A stretch of DNA of 64,000 nucleotides. Source: Begonia masoniana (taxonomy: Eukaryota > Streptophyta > Magnoliopsida > Cucurbitales > Begoniaceae). The position numbers and the translations under genes were made by a program. The stretch spans positions 25,659,153 to 25,723,152 of the forward strand of contig CM039511.1 of NCBI GenBank assembly GCA_022432975.1, in the 5' to 3' direction. Position 1 is the first letter of the stretch; every line of letters begins with the position of its first letter. Under the pieces are notes generated by a model. The model ran no database searches. It worked only from the letters and a program-made list of their open reading frames with translations, and was not told where the DNA came from. Shown piece by piece: positions 43,133 to 55,156 of the stretch.

Positions 43133-44236
43133 TCATTTCATTAACTGTTGAGATAAAACCATACCTGAAATAACTAAAGGTCTGGCCTCATTATCAATAT
43201 CGCCAGGCTCGATAAAAGCAAAGACTCTTGGCATAACTCCCCTCTGATCCCCACCTGGTTGGTCTCTACCTGACTTCGGGCAATCCTTGACATAGTAGCC
43301 AACCTCTCCACAACGATAGCACTTACCCGTACGCCATCGGCAATCTCCACTATGCTCTTTCTGGCACTTAGGACACAAAGGTTTCAGAGTGGTTCCCTGT
43401 ACTTGTTTTCCCTTACCCTGGCCATTTCCTCCCTCATATGGTCTTTTAACTCCTCTTTGTTGTTGTTGTTGTTGTGCTCGTGGTTGCCAGTCTTTGTCTT
43501 GATGTCGAGGTTGGATCTCTCGAAAGAACCCCCTAGCCGGTTCTATTGGTTTAACACAGGTCAATTCTGCCGCCTCAAAGTCCAAAGCTCTTGCTGCAAT
43601 GTCAGAATACAGCACATCCAGAATCCCAGACACTATGATGTTCTTTTGAATCTTTGGATTCAACCCGTCCATAAATTGGTGCACTTTGTCCTCATTATCG
43701 CTCACTAGACGCGGTGCAAACCGAGATAAAGCTTCGAACTTCTGAATGTACTCCGCAACTGAACCTGTTTGCTTCAGCTGCGTAAACTCTTTTCTCTTAG
43801 CCACCCTCACAGTGCGGCTGAAGTATTTGTCATAAAATACGGTCTTAAACCATTCCCAAGTCATTACCGTCACATCTGTAGTAGCTTTGATGGAGTTCCA
43901 CCAAAATCAAGCATCCAATGCAAGATGAAACGTAACACAAGCGACCTTTTCTCCATTGTCGATCTTCGCATAACCCAACATATCTTCCATAGTCTGAACC
44001 CACTCCTCTGCAATTGAGGGGTCCGAAGATTGTCCAACGAACACTAGAGGCCTCAACATTTGGAACCTCTCCATGCTGTGATTATTTAGGATGACTATAT
44101 CTTGGGCTCTCTGATTCTTACAATTTACTAAGTTCTCAATTTGCTGAGCCTGTCTATCCATATGCTGAGCCTGACGGTCTAGCAAATCTGTAAGTCTATC
44201 CAAGGCTTCATCCCTGGCGTCTCTCGCTCGAACCAT
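43133..44236 (-). pseudogene. gag: Element G gag
   Basis: Starts MVRARDARDEALDRL at 44236 and covers the same N-terminal coiled-coil-like stretch and gag core as A and F (AEEWVQTMEDML, FYDKYFSRTVRVAKR, QLKQTGSVAEYIQKFEALSRFAP). An in-frame stop at 43907-43909 lies just before the expected FWW-type block, so the gene is broken, although the reading continues in the same frame to 43133. The zinc knuckle CYRCGEVGYYVKDC has Tyr in place of the metal-binding His. It ends a few codons after the point where protease would start. Confidence 0.85.
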
Positions 44237-44386
44237 TTTTCTATAACTTCTATAAAAGTTAAAACAAAATAACCCTAAGAAATCAAAATCAAAGAAAGCA
44301 TTTAAACGTACTTACAGTCGAAGAAGCGTGTCTGTGTAGTGGCTGTGCAGTCGAGCAGTCTACAGAATCGATTTTAAAACCTGGGA

Positions 44387-44398
44387 GCTCTGATACCA
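44387..44398 (-). other. Primer binding site of element G
   Basis: Minus-strand TGGTATCAGAGC, four bases from the 5' LTR end at 44403. Confidence 0.92.
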
Positions 44399-44742
44399 TC
44401 ACTGTAACGAACCTTAATTAAACCCTTGTACTATTCCAAAAAAAAATCCCATGAAATTTAAACTTTTATTCGTATTTTGATCATACATGCATAAGGGTGC
44501 TCAACCCCGTTCAGCAGAAGACTATTCATGTGTGAAAATTTTCTCTCGGTTCTATCACTTAATTTCTCTCGAAATAAATAATCACTTAGTTCTTCTCAGG
44601 TTTCATCAATTTAAGCAGTGGAGGAGGATGTTTCTCTCTATCGGGTTTGGATGACGGTAACAGAAGGAAATACCTCACGGGTTTCATCAATTTAAACAGT
44701 GGAGGAGGATATTTCTCTCTATCAGGTTTGGACGACAAAAAC

Positions 44743-47700
44743 TGTAGCACCCGAGAAATTATCGTACGCTTTAATTCTTAGTATTTAATAAGTTAGGTTA
44801 TTTCAAACGTATTTAGTAATAAATAGTAAAGATAAAAATATTTTACAAGTTAATTTATTTAAAGGAATTTAAAATGGATAGTTAAGGCTTTGGGGTGTGT
44901 TGGAAGAAATTGAGGGAAAAAGAATGAAGTGCAAGTGATTGAAAATTATGAGTGTGATTAGTTAAAATTTTATAGAATTGATAAGTCAATAAGTCAATAA
45001 AAAAGAGATTAAGGGATGGAGTGTTTGGCATTGAAAAAGTTAACAAAGAAAAAAATTAGATATTGAAAAGTCAATTAACATATAGTTGACTAGTCAATGG
45101 TACAAGTGGAAAAATTTTTAACCCTTCATGTGGAGAAAGTGAAAAACATGTGCTGGTGTGCTGAGAGGGGTAAAATAGGAAAGTAAGGGAGAGTTTTAAA
45201 AAGACAACTCATCTAAGCCACTCCCACATTGACTGCAATTTGGTAGGTTGTTTGATGTTATCTTTTGCAATGACTTAAAGAGAACATATTCTTCATTACA
45301 AGAAATAAAAAAAGGACGCCATTCTTTTCTTCTCCTCCTGAATCGAAAACTTCAACTTGCAGAGGAGCTTTTTCTTCTAAGAAAAACTAGTGGTAAGTTA
45401 AGGTTTAGTTATATTATGCATAAGGAGATTAAATATGGAGAAAGTAGTGGACTATTTATGGGTTTTGTTAAGATTTGTTTAACCCTAATTTTGATGCATG
45501 GAAATGGTTAGATTTCTTTATTTCTTAGTTTTATTGATGTTCTTATAAGATATAATGGATATTAAGGAATGAAATGAAGGAAACATATTGGATTTGCATG
45601 AATACTCAAGATTTGAAGAAAATAGAGCAATATGGGGATTCTATAATTTCGGTCCAAATAGTTTAGTTTTACTTAATTATTGGTTCAAGCATGTTATAGT
45701 GGACTCTTTAAGGAGTCCATAGCCTTTACAATTATTGAATTCGGACTTATATTTAATTTGTTACGAATTTTTGAACTACGTCGATGTTTGATATAAAACT
45801 GTAAATTAGGGAAATTGATAAAACAGGGCAGGTCTGGGGTTTTATTTATTTTGACCAAGTTATTTATATTAAAGTGATAACTGGATTTCAACATTTGAAA
45901 ATATACATCCTAAGGTTTACACAGAATTTTGAATCGACGAATTCGGATATGTATACGATTTATGGTGAATTTTTGAAGTAGTTAAAGTTTAATGAAATCT
46001 GGAATTTAAGAAATAACAGGGCAGGTTCGGTTTTGCACAGTTTTGGCTAAGCTAATGATATTGGTTTTTTGAATGGTTTTAGTCATTAAAAACTAGACTT
46101 CTCAAGTTTTAAAGAACATCTTGAATCATCAAATTTGGATATATATACGATTTGTTATGAATTTTTAAATCTATTGTACAAAAACTGGAAACTTTTTGGA
46201 GCAGTTTCAGTTTTTGGTAATTCTGATCTCGTGGAGGATTTTGATTGATAAATTGACCTTGTAATGTTAATGTAGACTCATTAAGGAGTCCATAGGCATT
46301 GGAATAAACGTATTTGGATAAGTATAGATTAAATTATGAGTTTTCAAAATTGGTATAATGTATTGTGATATAATCTGAATTTTATTAGTAAAGGAAAATC
46401 ACTTGGATTTGGATCCTTAACTTGAGTTATGTATGATGTCATGTCTTGGAAATATTTGGATGGATAGATTACTTAAATTGGATTAGTTGGATATCGATTG
46501 GTTGTGATTGGAATAGATAGTTGTGTAAATGATTATGATGGACTTTGACATTGGTTTTCTTTAAATATTATGAAAATGTGGGAAAATTGGGTTTTAGGGT
46601 GTTAGGTTTCAAAAGTTGTTTATTTTGTTGTTAAATTTAGTTTAGACATTCATTAGAGTTCCTATGTTGTTACTAAGTGATTTTCCTATATGTGTTAGGT
46701 TGAGTTGAGCATTTGGAGTAACTGAAAAGAGTAAGCACGTACAGAGTATTCAGGTAAGTAGTGGTTGTTTACGTTTTGCCTTTAGGCCTACACCATGGAA
46801 CGGTAGGGATTATTTGATTATTTGCGAGTTTGTGTTTTGTTTTGTGTCGAGCATATGTGTGGCATGCATCATTATTTCCCAACTACGAAACACTCGTTTT
46901 GAGCATGGTTTTGAACGGTGAGTATGAAATGTGTGGGGATTGGGTAGTGTCATCCTTGGAGCTAGACTCAGATGTATGCTAGGAAATCGGGTACGGCCAT
47001 CTTTGGAGCTGGACTCGGTTGTGGCCCTCCGATATCGCGCTGTTGGTTCAAAGTAGGGCCATTCTAGATGATCTAGGATGTGTGCCTACTTGATCAACAC
47101 TGTTAGAGGATAGATTAACATTTTGAAAAACAAAATGAAAGCAACAGAGCGAGTAGAAACTGTATGTGTTAGGATGTATGAGCATTGTATGTGTTTGCAT
47201 CCATTATTCCCTACTTGCTAAGCATTAGGCTTACGTTTTGTGTTCTGTGGTGTAGGTGACGACGTGATAGCAGGTGAGAGTGCCTAGGACTAGGGAGCAG
47301 TCGGCGACGCACAAGGCATGCCGCTGCAGGTATTTGTCGGGGCGTCTCGACCATGGTCTTCGGGAGAGGTGTGGGATGTGTATTTTGATAGTTCGGGTTG
47401 GATTTTGTTTGTGTAAATAACAGAAAATTTTACTATTCTGGTTGGTGTTTTGGAAAATGTTGTATAGATATTTGCTTTACTGTTTTGGGGTTTATAAAAT
47501 TATTTTTTCGTAGAATAAACCATGTTAGTTTTCAACTGTTTTCGCGTTTTTGTTGACAATTTAGAGTCGGTTTTTCTAGGATTTTTACATGTCGGGAAGT
47601 CAAGAGTGTCGGGAAGGTTTTGGGTAAGTTTTAGGTGTTTTGGGTTTGTGTGGTTTGAAGAAAAAAAATCATTTTAAATTACGTTTTAAACGTGGGAAGT

Positions 47701-47746
47701 GTGAGCCAAGTAGCGCACCGAGCTGAGACGGGTTCGGGGCATTACA
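44743..47746 (+). mobile_element. Solo LTR of family B, copy 2
   Basis: 3,004 bp from TGTAGCACCC to GGGCATTACA, flanked by a perfect duplication AAAAC (44738-44742 and 47747-47751). The partner G LTR shows the related empty site GACAAAAAGCTTAGG at 28245-28259. It aligns with copy 1 (CCCTTCATGTGGAG, ACTAGTGGTAAGTTAA, CCTACACCATGGAAC) but is longer in the middle, where variations of GAATTTTTGAA-type blocks repeat (45740-46330). Confidence 0.93.
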
Positions 47747-47754
47747 AAAACCTT

Positions 47755-48290
47755 AGGAGGCGTGGACGACAAAAACTGTAGGCAGTGTAGACGACTGAAA
47801 ACAGTAGTCAGCGTGGACGACTGAAAACTGTAAGTAGTGTGGACAACTGAAAACAGTAGTCAGCGTCGACGACTGAAAACTGTAGTCAGTGTGGATGACT
47901 GACTTTCTTTGCCATAATGCTTAACTAAACTTTATCATCCACAGACTTACTTAGACTTTTCGTCCACAGATCCACGTGACTTTGTTGTCCACAATCCACG
48001 TGACTTTATTGTCCACGGCTACATCAACCCATCGTCCACAGACTAACGTCCATAGACTACTTAGACTTTTCGTCCACAGACTTTGGACGATGACTTTCTT
48101 ACAGAATACTTAACTAAACTTTATCGTCCACAGACTTTGGACGATGACTTTCTTACAGAAACACATGACTAAACTTTATCGTCCACAAACTTTGGACGAT
48201 GACTTTCTTACAGAAACACAACTAAACTTTATCGTCCACACACTTTGAACGATGACTTTCTTACAGAATACTTAACTAAACTTAAAGAAT
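47755..48290. repeat. GTGGACGA / TCGTCCAC repeat clusters in the G 5' LTR
   Basis: Same arrangement as 28240-28625 plus 40096-40290 in the partner LTR: forward units to 47905, complementary units to about 48060, then about four copies of a 55-60 base unit around CTAAACTTTATCGTCCACA. Confidence 0.85.
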
Positions 48291-48641
48291 CCCGACTTTA
48301 AACCATGCATTACCCGATCGATCGCCCCTTCCTGGCGATCGATCGGCTAGCTCTCTGGATTTTATCCAGAGAGCTGCCTTCATATTATTTTCTCCTGTAT
48401 CTACACAACATTCACCCAGAATTTCCAAAAACATTAAACGTCAAAAATCGTCTTCCATTTCATCGAATTAAATATCTACAATATCCAGACATCAAACACC
48501 CTAAAATGAGTTCTATACATTTCTTTTCTATCTAACACCCATCAGCCCATTTAAACCCCAAAATACTCGACTATTGCACCCACGGGTCAATTTAACTCAG
48601 ACTACACTGCACACTCCCACGGTTACACCTCTTCAACCGGC

Positions 48642-48688
48642 TTATGCGTTGGGTGGAGGAATCTCATCCTCACCTGTCTCGAAGTCAC
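48642..48688 (-). other. Candidate terminal coding exon in the G 5' LTR
   Basis: Partner of 40657-40703; same GEDEIPPP core and stop on the reverse strand. Confidence 0.5.
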
Positions 48689-49880
48689 CTACACCATAGA
48701 GATAAACTATGAGCTAAAGGCTCAGTAAATCTACGTAAATGAAAATGCATGATGTGCATATGCAGTTCATAAAATCATGCAGTCATGTTCATTCTTTACA
48801 TTTCATAACAGTGGGTGTCACCGGGGGTTGTCTCTCACCAGATGGAGAGGGCACATCTCGCGGTTAGATAGCCCTTTCCATCTACCAGGGGGAAAACATG
48901 CTCCTTCTCTCAAGACAGCCAAGTCTGAATCCCACCCCGGACGTGAGCAGATTACATGCATTCATATCCTTTCTTTTAGCCATTTCTTTTCATGAAAACT
49001 TAATGCGGGAAATTCCTTTTGATGCTTTTTCTGAAAACTATGATGCATGAGCGTGAACAATGCATTAAACATACAACAAGCATAAAGCAGTAAATAAAGC
49101 TTAGGCAGGACATTCTATAAATCATAAGCACCCTATCTACCCATCCAGCCTACACTAAAGCATTAAAATCACCAAATCCTAAACCAATAACTCTCTTGTG
49201 GTGTAGGCCAAATCGGCCAAGCAAGTCACGAAGACTTACCTCGCGTCCTTAGAACCGAGCCTAAATCATCAAACTTTCAAAATCTCCAACATTCACCAAT
49301 AGATTAACCAACTACTTCCAATAATCGCCAATACATCCACTAGAGTCATAAATACCGCAAACCCATCAATTTTTAACATAAACCATCAATTTCGATAAAA
49401 CCCTAAACGAAACCCTAGTTAATAATAACTCCAAAACTTGTACAACAACGTCCTTAAGCATAGAATCTTACCTAAGGGTTGTTTTAGGAGAAGAAATGTG
49501 AAGGATCGATCGCCGGAAGAAAGTCGTTCGTCGCCAGAAGTGGAATTGCACGAGAGGGAGAAGGGAATCGCCTGGAACCCTCTAGAGGAAGAAATGACAG
49601 AATGAAAAATCGTGGGAGGGGAAAGAAGTTGTGAAGTTTTATAATTAATTTGGCTTGACAAATTACCATTCTGCCCTTCCAATTGATTTTCTATTAGTTT
49701 GGTCAATTATTTCGTTATTTAACTAACGATTCGTTCTCTCCAAATTGTGCTCACTTCACTAGAGATCCTCATTTATTATAGGGGCTCTATCAAAACTTTT
49801 CGTTCACAAAACGGGCACAGATTCCTCTATTTATGAAATTGCCCTTAGTAAGTGGGAACCCAAAAATCTCGGGTGTTACA

Positions 49881-50276
49881 GTTGATGAATATATTACGGA
49901 ATTCGAGACACTCAATATGTGTTGTGCTATTCGTGGACTAAATTGCAATATAGGTGATGCGGTGGAAATGCAACAACTGGAAGCCATGGACATGGTCATT
50001 CCGTCAGCCCTCACGGTGGAGAGACAATTGAAGAGAAAGTGTAAAAACAATTTTCCTACCAAGTTTCCACCAAGAAATTTTAACCATGACAAATCTACCC
50101 CAAATAATGATGACAAGAGGCCACTTAATCGTAATTGGCTCTCAAAAGGACCAAACTTTACTCACGATCCCCCACCAACAAACAAAGCCCAAGAAAACCA
50201 ACCTAAAGGACCAAGAACACAAGATGTCCAATGCTTTAAATGTCTAGAAAAGGGACATTATGCTAAGGAATGCTAA
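49881..50276 (+). pseudogene. gag: Element D gag, C-terminal part
   Basis: Continues the split gag with VDEYITEFETLNMCCAIRGL, then a degenerate stretch, a Pro/Asn/Lys-rich linker and an intact CCHC knuckle CFKCLEKGHYAKEC just before a stop at 50274-50276. Together with 27290-27918 it makes a gag of roughly 340 residues. Confidence 0.82.
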
Positions 50277-50442
50277 CTGTCATGTGATGGTCATCAAGGA
50301 ATCAAGTGGTGAATGAGAGAGTGAAAATGATGAAGGACAGTATAATAAAGTCGAAGAGAAAGAGTTAGTAGAGGAGAGTGATCAAGAAGCCGATGATTGT
50401 ACGGCTCAAGAAAGACCTCTACTATTAGTCATATGGTGCGCC
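50277..50442 (+). other. Short acidic linker between gag and the protease frame of D
   Basis: Glu/Asp-rich reading (for example EEKELVEESDQEADD) in a broken frame; matches the acidic spacer in gypsy elements of this type. Confidence 0.5.
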
Positions 50443-51654
50443 TTGGTATCTAAGACTATGGAGGAAGACTGTCAACGAGAAAATATCTTCCAAAGTCGTT
50501 GTGCAGTCAAAGACAAGGTTTGCTCCTTAATTATTGACAGAGGCAATTGTATTAATTCCGCTTCACAAGACATGGTCGGTAAGTTAGGGTTGGAAACCAT
50601 TAATCACCCTAAGCCTTACAAGTTGAGTTGGTTGGATGATAGAGCTAATATTAAGATAACCGAGCAAGTAATCATAGACTTCACCATTGGTAAGTATAAA
50701 GACTCGATTCTTTGCGACGTTATCCCATTGAATGCCAGTCACATTCTACTAGGACGACCATGGTATTACGACCAGAAGGTGAGTCATGATGGGTTCCTTA
50801 ACCACTATACCTTAAAATTTGGTGGTAGGACAATCAATTTGTTACTCATGACTCCAGAACAAGTGGCTCGTGATAATGTCGTGCGTAAGGAAGGAAAAAT
50901 CAAGGAGAATCTTTTCTTATCTAAGTGTGGGTTAAGATCAAGACAATACCAAAAACACTCTCAATCGAGTGGTATCAAGTGGCATCTTAATCCCCTCTAT
51001 GACGAAGAGATACCTTATCATTTGGGAGAAGAGTCAATATGGCATCACGAGAAGAAAGAATTAAGTGAAGAGAGTATTTTTGAGATTTACGATATGATTA
51101 TTAGACCATCTCACTCCCTCCCACATATTGAAAAGATCCACTTTCCTTCGTACCCAATTATGAAGAAGTTAGTTGTTTGCCTTGAATCTACATATTGTAC
51201 TGCTTTATTCCTTATTAGAAATAGGCAAAAGAAAAGGAATTTTACACCCTTTGTGCTCAACGAATGTCCAAGTTTACGATTGGGTGAATTATCAAAACAA
51301 TTATCCCCACCATGTGATTACCATGAATTTTACCATCAAACTAGGGACAAGGTTCAATTGAATGGAAAGCTTGCATTTGTGGTTTTAAGGATAAACCGAT
51401 TAATTCTTTGGTCGAAAGAGTATAATGGAGACCCAATATTGCTACATGCCGAATTCGACTACTTTGGAAACTTTCATTCCATCACTGAGCAATCGCCCTC
51501 CAAAGTAGCTCACGGATTCAATCATACCACCTTCACCAAAAATTTTTTTAGTAAAACCACCCGACTACCAAAGATACACTTATCATCCATACTTAGTGCC
51601 CAAATTCCGTTGGTAATGAAACTCGTGAAGAGGTGGCTGAATCATTGGATTTGA
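50443..51654 (+). CDS. Element D protease-like ORF with unknown C-terminal region
   Basis: A 403-residue open frame. Residues 25-145 are a retropepsin-like domain: LIIDRGNCINSASQDMV holds the position of the active-site DSG or DTG but reads DRG, and ILLGRPWYYDQKVSHDGF is the usual second hallmark of plant gypsy proteases. Residues 150-403 have no RT, RNase H or integrase motif that I can see. They are polar with several Tyr/His-rich stretches (YDEEIPYHLGEE, PPCDYHEFYHQTRDKV, EFDYFGNFHSI). The same end region occurs in broken form at 22851-23133, so it is a real part of this family. The frame ends at the polypurine tract. Catalytic activity is unlikely with DRG. Confidence 0.72.
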   Translation: MVSKTMEEDCQRENIFQSRCAVKDKVCSLIIDRGNCINSASQDMVGKLGLETINHPKPYKLSWLDDRANIKITEQVIIDFTIGKYKDSILCDVIPLNASHILLGRPWYYDQKVSHDGFLNHYTLKFGGRTINLLLMTPEQVARDNVVRKEGKIKENLFLSKCGLRSRQYQKHSQSSGIKWHLNPLYDEEIPYHLGEESIWHHEKKELSEESIFEIYDMIIRPSHSLPHIEKIHFPSYPIMKKLVVCLESTYCTALFLIRNRQKKRNFTPFVLNECPSLRLGELSKQLSPPCDYHEFYHQTRDKVQLNGKLAFVVLRINRLILWSKEYNGDPILLHAEFDYFGNFHSITEQSPSKVAHGFNHTTFTKNFFSKTTRLPKIHLSSILSAQIPLVMKLVKRWLNHWI

Positions 51655-51680
51655 GGTCAAATCCTCAGCCCCAAAGGGGA
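51655..51680 (+). other. Polypurine-like tract of element D
   Basis: GCCCCAAAGGGGA immediately before the LTR start TGATTAGCC, preceded by GATTTGAGGTCAAATCCTC, which is an inverted repeat (GATTTGA-GG-TCAAATC). Confidence 0.7.
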
Positions 51681-51861
51681 TGATTAGCCAAGGAGGCCCA
51701 ATTCTAGATCATAGTCCAAGGCCCATAAACTACTTAGCATTTTAACTCATGGAATTATTTTCTTTTCTTGCAGGAAGTTGATCTTGTTGGAGCCTTTACT
51801 TGGAGCACTTGGAAGGATTCATCTATTAGCCCATGAAAATTTGTCTTCCTGGCCCATGAAT

Positions 51862-53771
51862 TGTAACGCCCCTTAACACTATTCCTAATTTTTCCATATT
51901 ATTATTTTTTTTATCCTTGTAAACTTCGTAACGTTTGAGTAGAATTTAAATCATAGACTAAATCATTAAAATCGTTCGAAAACTATTTTAAAACCATTTG
52001 AATAAAATATAAAACAAGTTACAAAACAATTAAATAAAACTTAATATAACATAACAATCAGTGGAATGCAAAAGGGACAATTGTCCATAACCAAATGCAG
52101 GGGCGATTGATCGCCCCTATACCAGGTGATCGATCGCCTGTATAAAAACTGGAGGGGCGATCGTTCGCCCCTCACCTCGGCGATTGATCGCCTCAGATCA
52201 ATCGCCAGCCGATTGATCGCCCCTTTAGGCGATCGATCGGCACACTCTCTATAAAATCCAAAGAGTGGCAACCACAGATGGCGATCGATCGCCCTTCTCT
52301 GCAATCGATCGCCAAGTCCTCTGGAATCCGAATTCCAGAGAACCTGCACCCCTCTTTTCTTTCTTTCTTACTTCCCCTACATATACATACATTACACTCC
52401 CTTTTTCTCTTCCACATTAACTCCAACATCTTATACACCCTAAATAATTCGACATAAGATCATAACCTTACTCATTTATCATTTCATCAACCACTAACTA
52501 ATCGACCCAAAACATATCTTTGAACGTATTTAAAAATATAATAAAATTTCGTAAAAACGAACTGCATGGATACATTTAAAAACTAAACAATTCCCTGTTT
52601 CAAATCACCGAGCAGTTCCAGTAAGTTTCAAATAAAATACTTCCCAAAAGCAGTTTATAAAATAGGTTTTCAAAACGTTAAAACATAAACTTATCAACTA
52701 ACCAGATTCTAAATATCCTAAAATGTTTTATCTATACAACTTTCCAACGTTTCTATCTGTTTAAAACATCAATACATTTACTTACGTCCCCAAAATACCT
52801 GCAGACAACCCCACAGGTCAAAAGCGCACCGACCGCACCAGCACACTCACACGTGCCATCGTTCCTCAACTGATCATTCCTCGGGTGGAGGGATCTCATC
52901 CTCACCTGTATCTAGATCACCTACACCATACAGACAACTATGAGCTAAAGGCTCAGCAAGTTTCGTAAATGCAGATGCATGCTGTGCATATGAGGTTCAG
53001 AAATCATGCAACATTTTCTTATCATTACGTCTCAGACAGAATGTCACCGAGGTCTCAGCTTATTAGATGGAGAGGACACATCCCGCGGTTGGACAACCCT
53101 CTCCACCTAATGGGGGGAGTGCACGCTTACATCCGTATACAGCCGTGCCTGAGCCCCACCTCGCATGACCAGATAACAGATTACGTAGGTTCATTTTGTT
53201 TTAGGCGATGTGGTATTGTGATAGGCCCCTTTTGGCCTACACAATAAATCAATAGCCCCCTTTCAGCCCACATCTCTTTTCATGAAAACATAGTGCGAAA
53301 ATTCATTTTCTATGCATAATTGAAAACTATGATGCATGGACAATTACGTGCATAAAGTAAACATACGACATATATACCATCGAGACAATAAAAAGCATAA
53401 TCTATAAAAGAACTAATCCTAACTACCCAACCAATGCATTTAAACAAACAAATCACTAAGGTTCCTCGACACGACATCGACGTACGGTGTAGGCCAATCG
53501 GCCAAAGTAAGTCACGAGAACTTACCTCTCGCCCGTTTGCAAAACGGATCTCGTTTGCTATTTCTATTAAAATATCTTTTATATTATGAGAAACGTAAAA
53601 TCCTCATAATTTGCGTTACAACTCCAAAATTCTCGAAATTTTCTTAAAATTTATATTAATTATTAGGATTATAATAACGCTCTTTGCTCGTAAAACAGAC
53701 TTAATTTGATATATTTACAAAAATACCATTATATTCTGGAATTACAAAATCCCGTAAAACTGGGTGTTACA
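51862..53771 (-). mobile_element. Solo LTR K (chromovirus type, reverse strand)
   Basis: 1,910 bp between TGTAACGCCC and GGGTGTTACA with a perfect duplication TGAAT (51857-51861 and 53772-53776). GATCGATCG palindromes cluster at 52101-52315. The terminal coding segment is at 52874-52920. The part that should hold the 45-nt cassette and leader is deleted at about 53526, where sequence jumps from the donor region straight to upstream LTR sequence. Confidence 0.92.
52874..52920 (-). other. Candidate terminal coding exon in LTR K (GEDEIPPPEE-stop)
   Basis: Reverse strand, after ATGGTGTAG; reads GDLDTGEDEIPPPEE then TGA, 47 nt. Confidence 0.5.
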
Positions 53772-54079
53772 TGAATTGATGTACTTTTTGTTTTTGAACT
53801 TATTTGGTATACTCTAGCCTTTTTGTATGAATTATTTATATTAGCATCATGCATTAGATTGTGTTGTTAGGGTTAGATGTATGATGATAGATGATGGTTT
53901 GAAGACTTGGCCACCCAAGTAAAGGAGCCTTTCAACACTTATGAATTTTCTACTCAACAAATTGGACTCAAATAAAGCCTTAACCCAAAGGAGAGCCCAA
54001 CATTAAGGTATGGATTTTACAGATACAAGTGTTAGTGTCAACATGGATTAAAGACTTGGTAAAATCTCATCCATTGGCT

Positions 54080-54430
54080 AAGTAATGCCTCGGATCAAAT
54101 GTGGCTGGATTCAAGCGCGCGCGGGCAGGAAGGCTAGCATCGGGCAAGCGCGTGCAGTAGTAGGCAGCAGCGGGTAGGCGCACCGATAGCTTCATTAGGC
54201 ACCGTTGGATGCGCACGCACGGATCGCCAGCATGTTCCTGGGTGGCGCGCAACAAACTCACCAGCACCGTAGGAAGAGCGTGTACAGACCGATCTCAACC
54301 ATCAGCTGGGGGTGCGCGCGGATAAGCCATTTGGACTGCTGATAGCGCGCACTCAGCAGCAACCTGGACCACCCGATTGGCGCGCTGGTAGCACTCCTCC
54401 AATCAGCTGCGCGCACACGGCTTGACTCCT
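54080..54430. other. GC-rich insertion in the D 3' LTR
   Basis: Rich in CGCGC and GCAGC words with no match to the 5' LTR of D. Frames on the minus strand here (54067-54446) have no recognisable domain; I call nothing. Confidence 0.5.
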
Positions 54431-55156
54431 CTTGATCATTGATCACCTACTCATCCAATGGCTCACATCCACTCTTCCAAATGCCAAACCCTAATCATCC
54501 ACCCTAGGTTGTCTATATAAGCATTGCATTGGTGTGTGTAAAAGAACTTTTGGCCATTTTATGAGAATTATCCTTTTCCTAACCTAAGTGTTAGAAGCCC
54601 ATTTTTGGTGTTCCTCAATTTCTATCGAGTGGAGAGGTCTTCTGTTGTTCCCCTAGCCCTCGGGTTGCTACGTGAACTCTTACTCATTCTCTCACCTTTA
54701 CTCTCTCTAGAGTTTAAAGTTTGAGGAAGAAAACCTAGGCCTATGGTGGTCGTTTTCCTTTGGGAAAACGTGCACCCGAGAGCACAACGTAAGATAGCTC
54801 CCGAGTCCGCCAAGGGTATTGTCATTTCCATTACATTTGCACACACATTTTCACCTCTCATTTTCGGCCATCACTCATCACACACTCACCTTTATTTTCT
54901 TGCATTTTTCTTCATCTTCATCTTCTCATTTCTTCACGTTTTCACACACTCTATTGCACCTTCATCTTGTTCCATTTTCTTTTGCCTTTCACTCATTATC
55001 TTCCCTTTAATATTCGCCCATCACATACACACACTATCACCTTCATCTTACTTACATTTTATTTCCATTTACTACTCTTATTTCTCGGCTTTGTGCAACA
55101 CTTCTTCACCTGAGCACTTTGTCATCTTTTGTGGGTTATACGCGGCCCCCGTGTCA

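Larger units (their letters stand above)
27919..49880 (-). mobile_element. Element G: gag-only LTR retrotransposon opened by two later insertions
   Basis: Bounded by TGTAACGAACC at 27919 and GGGTGTTACA at 49880, with a perfect duplication GTTGA on both sides. It reads on the minus strand: 5' LTR 44403-49880, primer site 44387-44398, gag 43133-44236, non-coding block, polypurine tract, 3' LTR 27919-41935. After removing F (11,471 bp with its duplication) and solo LTR B copy 2 (3,009 bp), the original length is about 7,482 bp with LTRs of about 2.5 kb. It has no pol. Like A it is a non-autonomous gag carrier. Confidence 0.92.
44403..49880 (-). repeat. Element G 5' LTR (contains solo LTR B copy 2)
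   Basis: About 2,469 bp without the insertion. It preserves the uninterrupted site for F near 48083-48098 and repeats the GTGGACGA / TCGTCCAC clusters at 47755-48290. Confidence 0.92.
51681..55156 (+). repeat. Element D 3' LTR (contains solo LTR K)
   Basis: Starts TGATTAGCC and ends CCCGTGTCA. Without K and one target copy it is about 1,560 bp, longer than the 5' LTR because of a GC-rich stretch at 54080-54430. The promoter region (TATA-like CTATATAAGCATTG at about 54513) and leader match the 5' LTR. To its right lies H-type LTR sequence from 55157, so D was inserted in an H LTR. Confidence 0.82.
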
